A DNA stretch of 64,000 bases from Candidatus Omnitrophota bacterium (GTDB taxonomy: Bacteria; Omnitrophota; Gorgyraeia; JABMRG01), in contig JAUVHV010000006.1 of the NCBI GenBank assembly GCA_030593065.1, forward strand, positions 1 through 64,000. Reading direction: 5' to 3'. The position numbers were made by a program, and so were the translations under genes. Positions 52,441 to 61,407 of the stretch are shown here, piece after piece (the stretch's first letter is position 1; each line of letters opens with the position of its first letter). The notes beneath the pieces are model-generated. The model did not search any database and was not told the origin of the DNA. It saw only the letters and a list, made by a program, of their open reading frames with translations.

Positions 52441-52462
52441 TCCGTTACACTTTTAATTGTTT

Positions 52463-52538
52463 GGGGCTGTAGCTCAGCTGGGAGAGCACTTGCATGGCAT
52501 GCAAGGGGTCAGGGGTTCAATCCCCCTCAGCTCCACCA
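52463..52538 (+). tRNA. tRNA-Ala (anticodon GGC)
   Basis: GGGGCTGTAGCTCAGCTGGG at the start and CCTCAGCTCCACCA at the end; the anticodon loop ATGGCAT is closed by CTTGC/GCAAG, giving GGC. Acceptor stem of 7 bp with one G-U pair; CCA is encoded. Confidence 0.97.
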
Positions 52539-52706
52539 CACCCTTTTTGATAAAAAATCATATTTATAGTTTTTATGCGAAATTAAGGTATGTGTAAGTA
52601 TATTAAGATATAAGGCTTAAAAAGTCAAGAAATAAGAACTCGATTTTTGAAAAATTATGGCTTTTTTGCCATAACTTATTTATTGATAAAGTGTTATAAT
52701 AAAAAT
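52539..52706. other. AT-rich spacer between tRNA genes
   Basis: No gene seen. It has a TTATGGC-T6-GCCATAA hairpin (52655-52674) and a TATAAT (52694-52699) with no proper -35 element. It leads to a palindrome and a dispersed repeat. Confidence 0.5.
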
Positions 52707-52732
52707 ATAGTAAATATTGCAATATTTACTAT
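52707..52732. repeat. 26-bp perfect palindrome
   Basis: ATAGTAAATATTG followed by its exact reverse complement, CAATATTTACTAT. It ends 4 bp before repeat copy C. It might be an operator or the hairpin of a small element. Confidence 0.8.
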
Positions 52733-52735
52733 TAT

Positions 52736-52767
52736 AGGGGTCAGGTCTTAACATTGTGACTTAACTC
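52736..52767. repeat. Dispersed 32-bp repeat, copy C (REP-like)
   Basis: AGGGGTCAGGTCTTAACATT continues as GTGACTTAACTC. It matches copy A (14103-14134) in 31 of 32 positions. It lies in a gene-free stretch upstream of tRNA-Leu(CAA). Confidence 0.7.
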
Positions 52768-52792
52768 TTATGTATTTCTTCTGTAACATTAA

Positions 52793-52879
52793 GCCGAGAT
52801 GGCGGAATTGGCAGACGCGGCGGCCTCAAAAGCCGTTAATCGCAAGATTGTGTGGGTCCGACTCCCACTCTCGGCACCA
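52793..52879 (+). tRNA. tRNA-Leu (anticodon CAA)
   Basis: GCCGAGATGGCGGAATTGG at the start and CCACTCTCGGCACCA at the end; the loop CTCAAAA gives CAA, reading UUG. A long variable arm is present and CCA is encoded. Confidence 0.96.
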
Positions 52880-52895
52880 TTTTGAATATCAGAAG

Positions 52896-52943
52896 AAAAA
52901 AACAAAACAGTTTCCAAATTAGGAAGGAAACTGTTTTGTTTTT
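52896..52943. terminator. Bidirectional intrinsic terminator
   Basis: An 18-bp perfect stem (52898-52915 with 52926-52943; its arm contains AACAAAACAGTTTCC) has a 10-nt loop and T-rich flanks on both strands. It would end tRNA-Leu from the left and the TonB receptor gene from the right. Confidence 0.88.
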
Positions 52944-52965
52944 AATCGGAACACTGTCATACTCT

Positions 52966-54792
52966 TCAGAATCTTAAACGAGTACCTACCATTAATTGCC
53001 TGCCGGGAAGAACATTGCTCTTTATATCCCAATAAGTTGAATCAAACCAATTATCTATTATCAAAAATAAGCTGCTGTATTTATTTAATTTATAATTAAA
53101 GGTAGACCCTAATATCAGGTAACTGCTATAACCCTTCCTGTTTTTATACAATAATCTCACACTCTGCTTGCCAAAAGGCAATAGAATATCCACCTGTGAA
53201 AATATTTTATGATCGGGGTGGTTTAAGGCATACTTTGAGATATAATCCTGATCTTCATCTATATCTGAATCCATATAGGAATAGTTCCCCTTAATATTTA
53301 ACCATTTACAGGCTTTTACATCCAATCCTGCCTCCAGCCCTTCTGTTTTAACCCGTGTAATATTTGTTGCCTGATAAAAATCTGTATTTGATGGCCTCTG
53401 TATCCAGTCGATAAGATTATCTGAAACACGCCTAAAGATGGTGCATCTTATCTTGATATCCGCATTATCATTAAATGTCAGGTCCGCGCCTGCTTCATAA
53501 TTAAGGGCTTTTTCAGGCGAAAGATTTTTATTGCCCTTATTCGACGGGCTATCATAAAAAAGTTCTGTATAGTTTGGCGGCCTTGCTGATTTCGCGATCA
53601 AAGACCTGAACTTTAAATATTGAACAGGCCTAAAAAATATCCCTGCCTGCGGAAGAATATCGGTATTATAATCTGAATAGTCATCAACGCGTATTGAGGC
53701 ATCATATCCAAAAAATATGTTCTTATAATTTTTCAATGCCAGGGAATAGGAATTTCTACTGCGGGAATCCTTCCCAAGCCTGGTACTGTTTATGCTCTGC
53801 CTATTGATATCAACAACCGCCTGGATAGATCCAAAAGCCTTGATGCCCATCTCTGCCTCTGCCTGAATTCCATTTATAACTGTTTTATGATAATTCATGT
53901 AGTAATCCGGGTTTTCAATATCAAGCATATATTTATCATGATGTTTTCTATAATATAATTTAGGGCTTATCTTGAACTGGTCTATCTCTATACTTGTATT
54001 CCAGTTTAAAAAAAATGTATCAATCCATTCTTTGGAATTATGTAAGCTGTAAAAATTGGCCGCGCCAAACTCTTTTTCACCATATCCCGCAAAAATATAA
54101 CTGGATACCTTATCACCTGCTTCTACAAGAGCGGAAGATGAAACAGAAAACTCTCTAAAATCTGTATCAAACCTCCATCCATTTGAAGTTGCCTCCTCCG
54201 CAGCAAAATTTATGCCTCCGCTAGACAGGCTCTGCGCAAGATATACAGAACCTTTTTGTGTCGAGTCTGTTCCATACATAAAAGAGGCTTTGCGTTCCGT
54301 ACTAACAGGTTTTGTCGTAACAACATTCACAGCGCCCCCCACCGCTCCCTGGGCCCAGGTATCAGCTGAGGGGCCTTCTGATATCTCTATCTTTTCAATC
54401 GCGAATTCAGGTATAGCAAGGTTAAGATTATGATGCGCTGTCTGTGGATCATTTAAGATAATGCCATTTATAGCTACCGTTGTCTGCTCATCAGTAGCGC
54501 CTCTTATGCTTAAATCTGACTGTATCCCAAGTATCCCTCTGCGGGAAACATCGAGAGCCGCTTCCTGGTCAAGCAGCTCTTCTATAGATAAGCCTGGCTC
54601 CTGAATAGGGTTTATGATAACCATATCCTTTGTAGGCATCTCACATTCATACTTAAATGGCCCCGGGGTAATAGTAATAGGATCAAGCTCTATCTCACGA
54701 GCGAAAATATAGCCCGGGCTTAAGATTAACAGAATATAGAAAGACAAAAAAAGAAAGGGTAATAATCTTGGCAAAATAAAAAAATATCTCAT
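52966..54792 (-). CDS. TonB-dependent outer-membrane receptor
   Basis: 608 residues with a signal peptide (cleavage near FAREIE, residue 32), a TonB-box-like ELDPITITPG, a plug domain (about 60-170; DVSRRGILGIQSDLSIRG, AVGGAVNVVTT) and a 22-strand-type barrel ending in GTRLRF. BtuB-like size suggests a vitamin B12 or iron-complex cargo, but nothing here defines it; no TonB, ExbB or ABC uptake gene is adjacent. A promoter with an ATG 8 nt after its -10 box precedes it, so it is probably a separate leaderless unit. Confidence 0.9.
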   Translation of the reverse strand: MRYFFILPRLLPFLFLSFYILLILSPGYIFAREIELDPITITPGPFKYECEMPTKDMVIINPIQEPGLSIEELLDQEAALDVSRRGILGIQSDLSIRGATDEQTTVAINGIILNDPQTAHHNLNLAIPEFAIEKIEISEGPSADTWAQGAVGGAVNVVTTKPVSTERKASFMYGTDSTQKGSVYLAQSLSSGGINFAAEEATSNGWRFDTDFREFSVSSSALVEAGDKVSSYIFAGYGEKEFGAANFYSLHNSKEWIDTFFLNWNTSIEIDQFKISPKLYYRKHHDKYMLDIENPDYYMNYHKTVINGIQAEAEMGIKAFGSIQAVVDINRQSINSTRLGKDSRSRNSYSLALKNYKNIFFGYDASIRVDDYSDYNTDILPQAGIFFRPVQYLKFRSLIAKSARPPNYTELFYDSPSNKGNKNLSPEKALNYEAGADLTFNDNADIKIRCTIFRRVSDNLIDWIQRPSNTDFYQATNITRVKTEGLEAGLDVKACKWLNIKGNYSYMDSDIDEDQDYISKYALNHPDHKIFSQVDILLPFGKQSVRLLYKNRKGYSSYLILGSTFNYKLNKYSSLFLIIDNWFDSTYWDIKSNVLPGRQLMVGTRLRF

Positions 54793-54799
54793 TACGGGT

Positions 54800-54829
54800 A
54801 TTTTAATACGAAGGGGGGGATATTGTCAA
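54800..54829 (-). promoter_or_regulatory. Promoter of TonB receptor gene, predicted leaderless
   Basis: Minus strand TTGACA (54824-54829), 18 nt that include a run of seven C, TAAAAT (54800-54805). The ATG is 8 nt downstream of the -10 box and no ribosome site is seen. Confidence 0.6.
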
Positions 54830-54855
54830 CCGAAAAATATTTAAAGGTTGACAAT
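54822..54855. terminator. 10-bp perfect hairpin after CHASE2-SpoIIE gene
   Basis: ATTGTCAACC (54822-54831) pairs with GGTTGACAAT (54846-54855), directly after the stop of the SpoIIE-type gene on the minus strand. It overlaps the -35 box of the next gene, so it may be a terminator or an operator. Confidence 0.5.
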
Positions 54856-56787
54856 CTATTTTATCTTCAGCACCATAATAGTAATATCATCATGCTGAGG
54901 CGCGTTTTTGCGAAATTGCATAAGCTCATCATAGATACTATCTGTTATCTCTTTAGCGCTCTTTTCTTTGTACTTTGAGACAACCTCCTTAAGCCTGGTA
55001 TCGCCAAACTCCTCTTTCCTCATGTTACGGGTCTCTGTCACTCCGTCAGAATAGAGTACAAATACATCACCAGGATTTACAGTAATCCGGTTTTTATGGA
55101 ACTCGATGCCATCCATTACGCCAAGGGCCATACCGCCTGTAGCTGTTATCAGGGTTGTCTCCTTATCCTTGCCTGAATAGACTATTGGTAGATGGCCCGC
55201 GTCTACTACGGAAAGCTGGGTAGTTTTACTATCGACTACAATATAGGTAAGTGTGACAAAAAGGCCTGAGGTCGCTTCTGTTGACATCTGGTCATTAAGC
55301 TCGGTAACTACCTTAAGAGGGTCGCATTCTGTCTTTGAATGAAACCTGAAATTACTTACTGTCATTGCCATGAATAATGCCGCTGGTACACCTTTTCCGG
55401 AAACATCACCAACCATTAAACCGAAACTCTTGTCTTCATTCTCGACAAAATCATACAGGTCACCCCCTACTGATTTTGCCGCTATCATCTTTACAGCTAT
55501 ATCAAGGTGCTCTTTTTCTGGGGGTGCCTGCTTAAGAAAGCTCTGTTGTATTTTCTGGGCAATATCAAGGTCTCGCTGCATCATAACCCTCTTGTTCTGT
55601 TCCGTTATATATTGCTGAAATGTACAGAATATATACACGCCTGATACAAGAAGTAGGGGATAGAAAAGATCTATCCAGATATTCAAGAAGGCAAATAACG
55701 CGAATGAAACAGTAATAAATCCGAAAAATATGCTAAAAGCCGCTAATATCTCAAGAATGGGTTTCAACTTAGATACTGCTAATACTACCAATGCGGAAAG
55801 CAGAAACAGTATCAATAGATTTACAACAGGGCCAACCCTTACAATAAAACTCTTAACAAGAATGGTATTCAACAGGTTTGCGTGCAAGCCAACCATTGGG
55901 TAACGTTCCTGCAGCGGTATAGGGTTTAAATCGTGCGTGGCTACAGCAGTAAGGCCTACAAGGCATATCTTCCCCTTCAACTCGTTAAGGTCCACAACAG
56001 GGGCCTTACCCATGTTCAGATCGCGGTAAGATGTCAGAATATCAATAAATGAATAGTGCCTGAATGCCTGGCCCCAATAACCCGCGTAATTTATCAGCAT
56101 CCGGCCATAAGAGTCTATAGGCACCCTAAGATCGGGTTTTAGCTGCAGGTACCTGCCTCTTTCCACACTGATATCTTTTACAGCTACACCTAAAGAATCA
56201 CACAAAGCAAGAAATGATATATGAGGTATAATATCTTTTTTATAATCTATAAAAAGCGAGGACCTTCTCCTTTTACCGTCTATATCTGTTACAGCATTTA
56301 TATGGCCTATGCCACGGGCTGTATCCAGCAGCTCCGGCATCGGCTCTGATTCTATCTTAGTTGCTCTCGGGAAAATTGTTTTCTGTTTTTCTTCTGAAAG
56401 GCGCAGAGCTATTGGGAGATATACTTTTTTACTCTTTTTAACAGACTCTACAAAAAGAGCGTCTGAGTTCGGGTTACTCTTTGTACTGAATAATATATCA
56501 AATATGACACATTCTACGCCGCAAGCAGTCAAAACATCTATTAAGGCCGCGTGAAATTGCCTGTCTATAGGCCACTGGCCTATCTTGTTCAGCGTATCTT
56601 CCGCTATTTCTATAATAATTATCTTGTCTGTAATTTTTTGAGGCGGGCGCAGTTTAAAACGCAGATCCAGTGTAGCAAGCTCAAAGGTCTCAAAAGCCTT
56701 AAAGTATGACGCAAATATAACAAGAACAGGTATGATTATAGCTATCGATATTTTTAAAAAATTTTTAGGGAACTTTATCTTTGGCAT
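54856..56787 (-). CDS. CHASE2-domain SpoIIE-type protein phosphatase
   Basis: 643 residues: one N-terminal membrane helix, extracytoplasmic CHASE2 sensor (about 35-310; RFKLRPPQKITDKIIIIEIA), three helices (about 320-400), a short coiled coil, and a PP2C/SpoIIE domain (GGDLYDFVENEDKSFGLMVG, DVSGKGVPAALFMAM, DGVTETRN, HDDITIMVLK) with the metal Asp residues. It dephosphorylates STAS-domain proteins. A matching STAS and RsbW pair lies five and six genes upstream in the same operon. CHASE2 and FecR domains often occur together. Confidence 0.92.
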   Translation of the reverse strand: MPKIKFPKNFLKISIAIIIPVLVIFASYFKAFETFELATLDLRFKLRPPQKITDKIIIIEIAEDTLNKIGQWPIDRQFHAALIDVLTACGVECVIFDILFSTKSNPNSDALFVESVKKSKKVYLPIALRLSEEKQKTIFPRATKIESEPMPELLDTARGIGHINAVTDIDGKRRRSSLFIDYKKDIIPHISFLALCDSLGVAVKDISVERGRYLQLKPDLRVPIDSYGRMLINYAGYWGQAFRHYSFIDILTSYRDLNMGKAPVVDLNELKGKICLVGLTAVATHDLNPIPLQERYPMVGLHANLLNTILVKSFIVRVGPVVNLLILFLLSALVVLAVSKLKPILEILAAFSIFFGFITVSFALFAFLNIWIDLFYPLLLVSGVYIFCTFQQYITEQNKRVMMQRDLDIAQKIQQSFLKQAPPEKEHLDIAVKMIAAKSVGGDLYDFVENEDKSFGLMVGDVSGKGVPAALFMAMTVSNFRFHSKTECDPLKVVTELNDQMSTEATSGLFVTLTYIVVDSKTTQLSVVDAGHLPIVYSGKDKETTLITATGGMALGVMDGIEFHKNRITVNPGDVFVLYSDGVTETRNMRKEEFGDTRLKEVVSKYKEKSAKEITDSIYDELMQFRKNAPQHDDITIMVLKIK

Positions 56788-57810
56788 TTAGAAAAAATAG
56801 TTGGCCCCAACAGTACTTACACTGCCCGAATATTCCTGCAAGGGATCATTTGAATAGTTCTGACGGTATGTGTAATTCGCGTTTATGTAGAATGCGGAAA
56901 GAATCTTATAGTTTATGCCTCCGCCCAATGTCATAAGGTGGTCTTGCTCTTTCTTAGCCGGATCTGTGGTTATTGTACGAGACTTGAAATCTTTGTACTG
57001 ATAACCACCGCTTAAGAGAACAGATAGCTTCTTTGTCAGGGGGTAGGCTGTATAGAGATTCACTCTCTCAGACTGGTAATCATAATAATCCATATATCCA
57101 TCATTCGACTCATTGAAATAGTATCTATTTTTTATCTTTAAGAAAAGTTTCCCAAAATACGTAACAACTTCTGCTGCAATATTATTACGGTGGTCTTCTC
57201 TTGTGATATCTGTCTTATTATTCGAGCTATTTCGTATATCACGGTGCTTGTAATCATAAAAATAGCACTGATACTCTGCGCCTACATAGGTATTCTTATT
57301 AAAATAGTATTTTATCCCGGCAAATGGGCCGTTAGTTGTAAAGTCTCCATCCTTGTTCTTAAAGTAGTCTATGAAATCGACATCATAACCTATTTCCATC
57401 CTCATTCTCTTATGGGGGTAGTATTCAAAAGAAACAGATACATCATTGTCTATCATGCTGAGCGTTGTGAACCTATGATAGGTGATGCTTGTAAAATCAT
57501 AATGCGCCTTCAGGTCTATCTTATCGGTGAGGCGATAGCGCAGTATGATATCTGCCATCACCTGATCAAATATGTCGCCTTTTCTTGAAGGATCAAGAAA
57601 GACATTATTATCATACCCCTCTAATACACCCGCATAAATATGGTGAGTAAATCTCTCTTCAAGATCATAGATATCCTTTGAAAAGGATTCCACCTCTGCT
57701 AGTTTATAATCCTTATATTTCTCAACCGCCTCCTGCTCATCCGCAAAGAGAGAAACTGTTGTATTGTAAAATACAGAACCAACTATTAATATATATGCTA
57801 TAAATTTCAT
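56788..57810 (-). CDS. Outer-membrane beta-barrel protein
   Basis: 340 residues with a signal peptide (SLFADEQEA, cleavage near residue 23). Alternating hydrophobic and polar residues make many strands such as NTYVGAEYQCYFYDYK and LSVLLSGGYQYKDFK, ending in VSTVGANYFF with a terminal Phe for the BAM machinery. It resembles surface-exposed barrels of the OprB/OmpL or VCBS-like type found next to FecR proteins, but I cannot name a family. It has 0 nt to the phosphatase gene. Confidence 0.75.
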   Translation of the reverse strand: MKFIAYILIVGSVFYNTTVSLFADEQEAVEKYKDYKLAEVESFSKDIYDLEERFTHHIYAGVLEGYDNNVFLDPSRKGDIFDQVMADIILRYRLTDKIDLKAHYDFTSITYHRFTTLSMIDNDVSVSFEYYPHKRMRMEIGYDVDFIDYFKNKDGDFTTNGPFAGIKYYFNKNTYVGAEYQCYFYDYKHRDIRNSSNNKTDITREDHRNNIAAEVVTYFGKLFLKIKNRYYFNESNDGYMDYYDYQSERVNLYTAYPLTKKLSVLLSGGYQYKDFKSRTITTDPAKKEQDHLMTLGGGINYKILSAFYINANYTYRQNYSNDPLQEYSGSVSTVGANYFF

Positions 57811-57824
57811 TGTTGCTCCGCTTC

Positions 57825-58652
57825 CTAATCATAATTAGGGCCGGAAGATGCTGGCACCGGCGAATCCCAATCATCACGTCTCTGGAGTTCCCGCTCTTCA
57901 TAAATATTCTCTTTATCGCCAAACCACTTATCTTCTGTGCGTTCCTGAACTCTCTGCATCTCCTCTAATGCTATGGCAGCACCTCTTGAGCCTTCCGCGC
58001 GTTTGCCTCTTAACCAGTCGAGATGGTCACGTAAATTCTCCCTAAATTCTCTCCAACCCTCTCTATCAAGCATTGTCAGCATCAGCAGATTAGAAGGCGT
58101 CTCAAATTTTCCTATAATGCGCTTATAGCCCTTGTCTATTATAACGATCTGCGTCATAGTAGTAGCATCGACATTAATACCCCGAACATAGGCCCTATCT
58201 TCAAAACAACTTACCGTAGTAGTCTTGCCATCTGTACCTACTGACATACCGCTTCCCGCCACACCTGCGACTGCTGTTGGGGTACGTACCTCAAACGAAG
58301 AATTAAATGGTAAGGATTCGATAAGGGCAAATATTTTACCATCTGGCAGAGATAATCTCTTTGTCTTAATATTTTCAATACTTATCTCTGTATTCTGATC
58401 GAGCTTAACTATATTCTTTAATGTTGAATCAATCGCTATCTCCACTTCTGAAGCTATAAATGTCTTTATCTTATCATTCTCTTTTAAGAGCATGCCTTTT
58501 TTTGCGAGAATCCAAAAATCATCCAAAGAGCGCTGAATCTTTACGCTACCCTTAGTATGAATTATCTTAACTGCCTCTTCCGCATGAACTGCCACGCTAT
58601 AAAATAGCAGGCCCACGGTAAGAAGAACGATTATAAAAAGTATTCGTTTCAT
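57825..58652 (-). CDS. FecR-domain periplasmic protein
   Basis: 275 residues: signal peptide (VAVHAEEA, cleavage about residue 24), a FecR domain (about 35-165; KTFIASEVEIAIDSTLKNIV, FEVRTPTAVAGVAGSGMSVG) and a charged, helical C-terminus with many Arg/Glu. FecR domains act as sensor or scaffold proteins at the envelope. Starts overlapping the mlaD stop by 4 nt. With CHASE2 and a barrel it may form an envelope-sensing set. Confidence 0.9.
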   Translation of the reverse strand: MKRILFIIVLLTVGLLFYSVAVHAEEAVKIIHTKGSVKIQRSLDDFWILAKKGMLLKENDKIKTFIASEVEIAIDSTLKNIVKLDQNTEISIENIKTKRLSLPDGKIFALIESLPFNSSFEVRTPTAVAGVAGSGMSVGTDGKTTTVSCFEDRAYVRGINVDATTMTQIVIIDKGYKRIIGKFETPSNLLMLTMLDREGWREFRENLRDHLDWLRGKRAEGSRGAAIALEEMQRVQERTEDKWFGDKENIYEERELQRRDDWDSPVPASSGPNYD

Positions 58653-59323
58653 CTTTTGCTTCTTTTGTCTTTAGCCTTATCCTTATCTTCAGATCCTTTT
58701 ACAAGCAGCTTCCAGGGGTTACGCTTAATATCATCACTGAACTCCTCAAAATTCTCAGTGCTCCTTCGCAAGTTGTTCATTATATCATCAATATTGCTCT
58801 TGTTGCCGGTTACAGCCTTGTCAAGATCCTTGGCAAGATTACTGATATTATTCATAGTCTCTTTTGCCACTTCCATAGTAGAAGTTGCTTCTTCAATAAT
58901 AGCATCCATGCTTATAGGATCCTTGCCTGGTATAGTAGAACCTGCCTCTATAAATGGCGCCCCTGTATCTCCGTGGGATAATGTTATATATGTCTCACCC
59001 ATAAGCCCTAACGTGGTGATACTTGCTATTGTTCCTTCACGCAATTTTGCGCTGTTATCCAATTCAAGGTCAACGAATATTTTAGTATTGCCTTCCTTTG
59101 TATAAACAAGCTTTATATTCTTAACCATACCAACCTCAACACCACCTAAGCGCACAGAAGCATCTTTCTGAATTCCGGTTATATCTGTAAATACAGCCCT
59201 TATCTTGTACTGCTCCTTAAACAGACTAAAATTACCCGCCATAATGGTCAATCCCACAAGTATAATAGTACAAAGAATTACCACAAATCCGGTCTTTACC
59301 TCATTTGTGAATACCTTTGCCAT
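58649..59323 (-). CDS. mlaD: MlaD-family MCE-domain lipid-transport protein (locus 2)
   Basis: 224 residues: one N-terminal membrane helix (about 9-28), an MCE domain (ITGIQKDASVRLGGVEVGMV...TLGLMGETYITLS), then a helical tail of about 100 residues ending in NPWKLLVKGSEDKDKAKDK. The HPWKLLGGPK-like end of locus 1 is similar (NPWKLL/HPWKLL), so the loci are paralogous. It follows mlaF by 12 nt. Confidence 0.92.
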   Translation of the reverse strand: MAKVFTNEVKTGFVVILCTIILVGLTIMAGNFSLFKEQYKIRAVFTDITGIQKDASVRLGGVEVGMVKNIKLVYTKEGNTKIFVDLELDNSAKLREGTIASITTLGLMGETYITLSHGDTGAPFIEAGSTIPGKDPISMDAIIEEATSTMEVAKETMNNISNLAKDLDKAVTGNKSNIDDIMNNLRRSTENFEEFSDDIKRNPWKLLVKGSEDKDKAKDKRSKR

Positions 59324-59335
59324 TTTGTTATTCTC

Positions 59336-60136
59336 CTATTTTGTAAGTTCATCTAAATATCCGTCACCGGATTGAAGAAACTGTATAGGCCCCTCCGGGC
59401 TTCCTGTTATAAACTGCTTAATGCGTGGGTCTTCAGAATTTTTTATCTCAGACATTTCACCCTCTGCTATAATCTTACCGTCATAAAGCATAACTACCCT
59501 ATCAGCTATCGCAAAGACGCTCTTCATGTCATGTGTCACAACCACAGATGTAATCTGAAGTTTTTTACTTAAATCAAGAATAAGTTTGTCTATAACACCT
59601 GCTATTATAGGATCGAGGCCTGCTGTAGGCTCATCATAAAATACAAGTTCAGGATCCATCGCAAGAGCACGGGCAATGCCAACTCTTCTTCTCATGCCTC
59701 CGGAGAGCTGGCTCGGCATAAACTTCTCGAAACCGCGCAATCCTACAAGCTCAAGTTTCATCTTAACCATTATACTTATAATATCAGGGTCAAGCTTTGT
59801 ATGCTCACAAAGCACGAGTGATATATTCTCCTCTACATTCATTGAATCATAAAGAGCCGCGTCCTGAAAGACCATACCATATATCTTCCTTATCTTATCA
59901 AACTCTGATTCATTAAGTTTTGTTATGTCATTCCCTTTTATAAATATAGAGCCACTGTCAGGTCTATGCGTACCTATCATATTCCTTAATAATGTTGATT
60001 TACCGCAACCGCTTCCCCCCATGATAACAAGGGTCTCCCCTTTGTAAACCTTAAGGTTTATACCGTTTAAGATAACACGGCCATTAAAACTCTTTACCAG
60101 ATCTTTTACCTCTATTACGACTTCTCTATTTTCCAT
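59336..60136 (-). CDS. mlaF: MlaF-family ABC transporter ATPase (locus 2)
   Basis: 266 residues from the ATG at 60136, with AAAGGA 6 nt before it; longer starts run into a hairpin region. Walker A GGSGCGKSTLLRN, signature LSGGMRRRVGIARALA, Walker B VFYDEPTAGLDP and VVTHDMKSVF are intact. The C-terminus ends with ITGSPEGPIQFLQSGD. It shares clear similarity with the locus 1 ATPase. It is the ATPase of the second lipid transporter. Confidence 0.95.
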   Translation of the reverse strand: MENREVVIEVKDLVKSFNGRVILNGINLKVYKGETLVIMGGSGCGKSTLLRNMIGTHRPDSGSIFIKGNDITKLNESEFDKIRKIYGMVFQDAALYDSMNVEENISLVLCEHTKLDPDIISIMVKMKLELVGLRGFEKFMPSQLSGGMRRRVGIARALAMDPELVFYDEPTAGLDPIIAGVIDKLILDLSKKLQITSVVVTHDMKSVFAIADRVVMLYDGKIIAEGEMSEIKNSEDPRIKQFITGSPEGPIQFLQSGDGYLDELTK

Positions 60137-60148
60137 TGCCATTCCTTT

Positions 60149-60239
60149 TACCCCATACCAGGGTTTGCTTTGCAAACACGGTACGGGGTAAATTCGCACT
60201 TATAAGTTATGTCACGCTTTGCGCGGCGTAACTTATGTG
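60149..60239. repeat. Two tandem hairpins between mlaE2 and mlaF2
   Basis: Hairpin 1: TACCCCATACC (60149-60159) with GGTACGGGGTA (60180-60190), one mismatch, with an inner GTTTGC-TTT-GCAAAC. Hairpin 2: a CACTTATAAGTTATG-type arm (60198-60217) with GCGTAACTTATGTG (60226-60239), loop GC-TTT-GC. Both share the GCTTTGC loop. The 108-nt gap they occupy is the largest within this operon. Role may be mRNA processing or differential expression. Confidence 0.65.
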
Positions 60240-60244
60240 CTCAT

Positions 60245-61042
60245 TTACATTTGGCTAAAAAAGAATATGCCGGTCAAGACACAGTCTGCTAAAATTATCA
60301 TAATAAAACTTGTAACCACACTCACTGTCGTAGCGCGGCCTACGCCCTCCGCGCCGCCTTTTGCATTCAGCCCCATATAGCATCCAATAAGCGCGATTAT
60401 CATTGCGAAGGAGACGGATTTTATAAGGCCTGTATATATATCTTTAAGCGCTAAAAATTTAAATGTTATGTCTATATACACCCCGGAATTGATACCGATA
60501 CTAAAAACACCCATAAGATAACCACCTACCATACCTGCAAAAACCCCTAATATAGTAAGGCAGGGCAGCATTACCATAAGAGCAATAAAACGCGGTACCA
60601 CAAGAAAACGCACAGGATTAAGTGCCTGTGTCTGTAACGCCTCAACCTGCTCTGTTACCTGCATACTGCCAAGTTCTGCTGTAATAGCGGCACCTACTCT
60701 TCCGGCTACAACTAAAGCTGCAAGAACAGGCCCCATCTCTCTTGCCATAGCTACAGCTACAAGGCTTGCCACATACATCTCTGCCCCTAATTGGGCAAGC
60801 TGATAAGCACTCTGCATAGCAAGTACAATACCTGTAAAAAAAGTCACGAAAAAGACTATCAACAGGCTGTTTACACCTTCAAATACCATCTGCTGAAAGA
60901 TATTTCTATATGAAATAGGTTTTTTAATAAAAGGCCCTATAAACACCCAGAAAAGAGTTGCCTTAAGAAGAATAAAAATCCCCCCTATCTGAGAAAGCGT
61001 CGATAATACTCTCTTTCCTATTGCAGCTATAAAATTCAACAT
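60245..61042 (-). CDS. mlaE: MlaE-family lipid ABC transporter permease (locus 2)
   Basis: 265 residues with the permease core VAVAMAREMGPVLAALVVAG, GRVGAAITAELGSMQVTEQVEAL and GGAEGVGRATTVSVV. It is close to the locus 1 permease in sequence but has a different start (MLNFIAAIGKRVLSTLSQIG). It lies 17 nt downstream of the STAS gene. In Gram-negatives a STAS protein (MlaB) binds the ATPase of this transporter, which makes the STAS neighbour relevant. Confidence 0.95.
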   Translation of the reverse strand: MLNFIAAIGKRVLSTLSQIGGIFILLKATLFWVFIGPFIKKPISYRNIFQQMVFEGVNSLLIVFFVTFFTGIVLAMQSAYQLAQLGAEMYVASLVAVAMAREMGPVLAALVVAGRVGAAITAELGSMQVTEQVEALQTQALNPVRFLVVPRFIALMVMLPCLTILGVFAGMVGGYLMGVFSIGINSGVYIDITFKFLALKDIYTGLIKSVSFAMIIALIGCYMGLNAKGGAEGVGRATTVSVVTSFIMIILADCVLTGIFFFSQM

Positions 61043-61059
61043 TACATATACCCTCTTAC

Positions 61060-61401
61060 TTAAAAATTGGCACCTGCTTCTTCTTCTGTGTCAAATATGT
61101 CAAACAGCTTCTCAAGCTTGGTTATCTCAAAAAGACTCTTGACCTTAGGCGCAAGGTTTGCAAGACGCAGTTTACCGCCATAAGACCTGGTCTTTTTGAG
61201 CATCTCAACCAATGTCGCCAAACCGGAACTATCAACATACGAGACTCCGCTTAAGTTGACGACAACCTTCATAGTCTTTGCATTGGCAATATTCTCAAAA
61301 ACTTCTCTCATATCAGGTGAGGAATTGATATCTATATCACCATTAATATCGAAAATAGTTATATCGTTATTCTGTTTCTGAGCTATCTTCACAGCGAACA
61401 C
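61060..61401 (-). CDS. STAS-domain protein, anti-anti-sigma or MlaB-like
   Basis: 113 residues. The fold segment VNLSGVSYVDSSGLATLVEM carries the phosphorylatable Ser motif DSSGLA (around residue 58). Such proteins either bind RsbW-like kinases or form the MlaB subunit. Location between the RsbW-like gene and mlaE2 supports both. The C-terminus ends with an acidic EEEAGANF. No sigma factor is in the window. Confidence 0.93.
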   Translation of the reverse strand: MFAVKIAQKQNNDITIFDINGDIDINSSPDMREVFENIANAKTMKVVVNLSGVSYVDSSGLATLVEMLKKTRSYGGKLRLANLAPKVKSLFEITKLEKLFDIFDTEEEAGANF

Positions 61402-61407
61402 CTCCTT

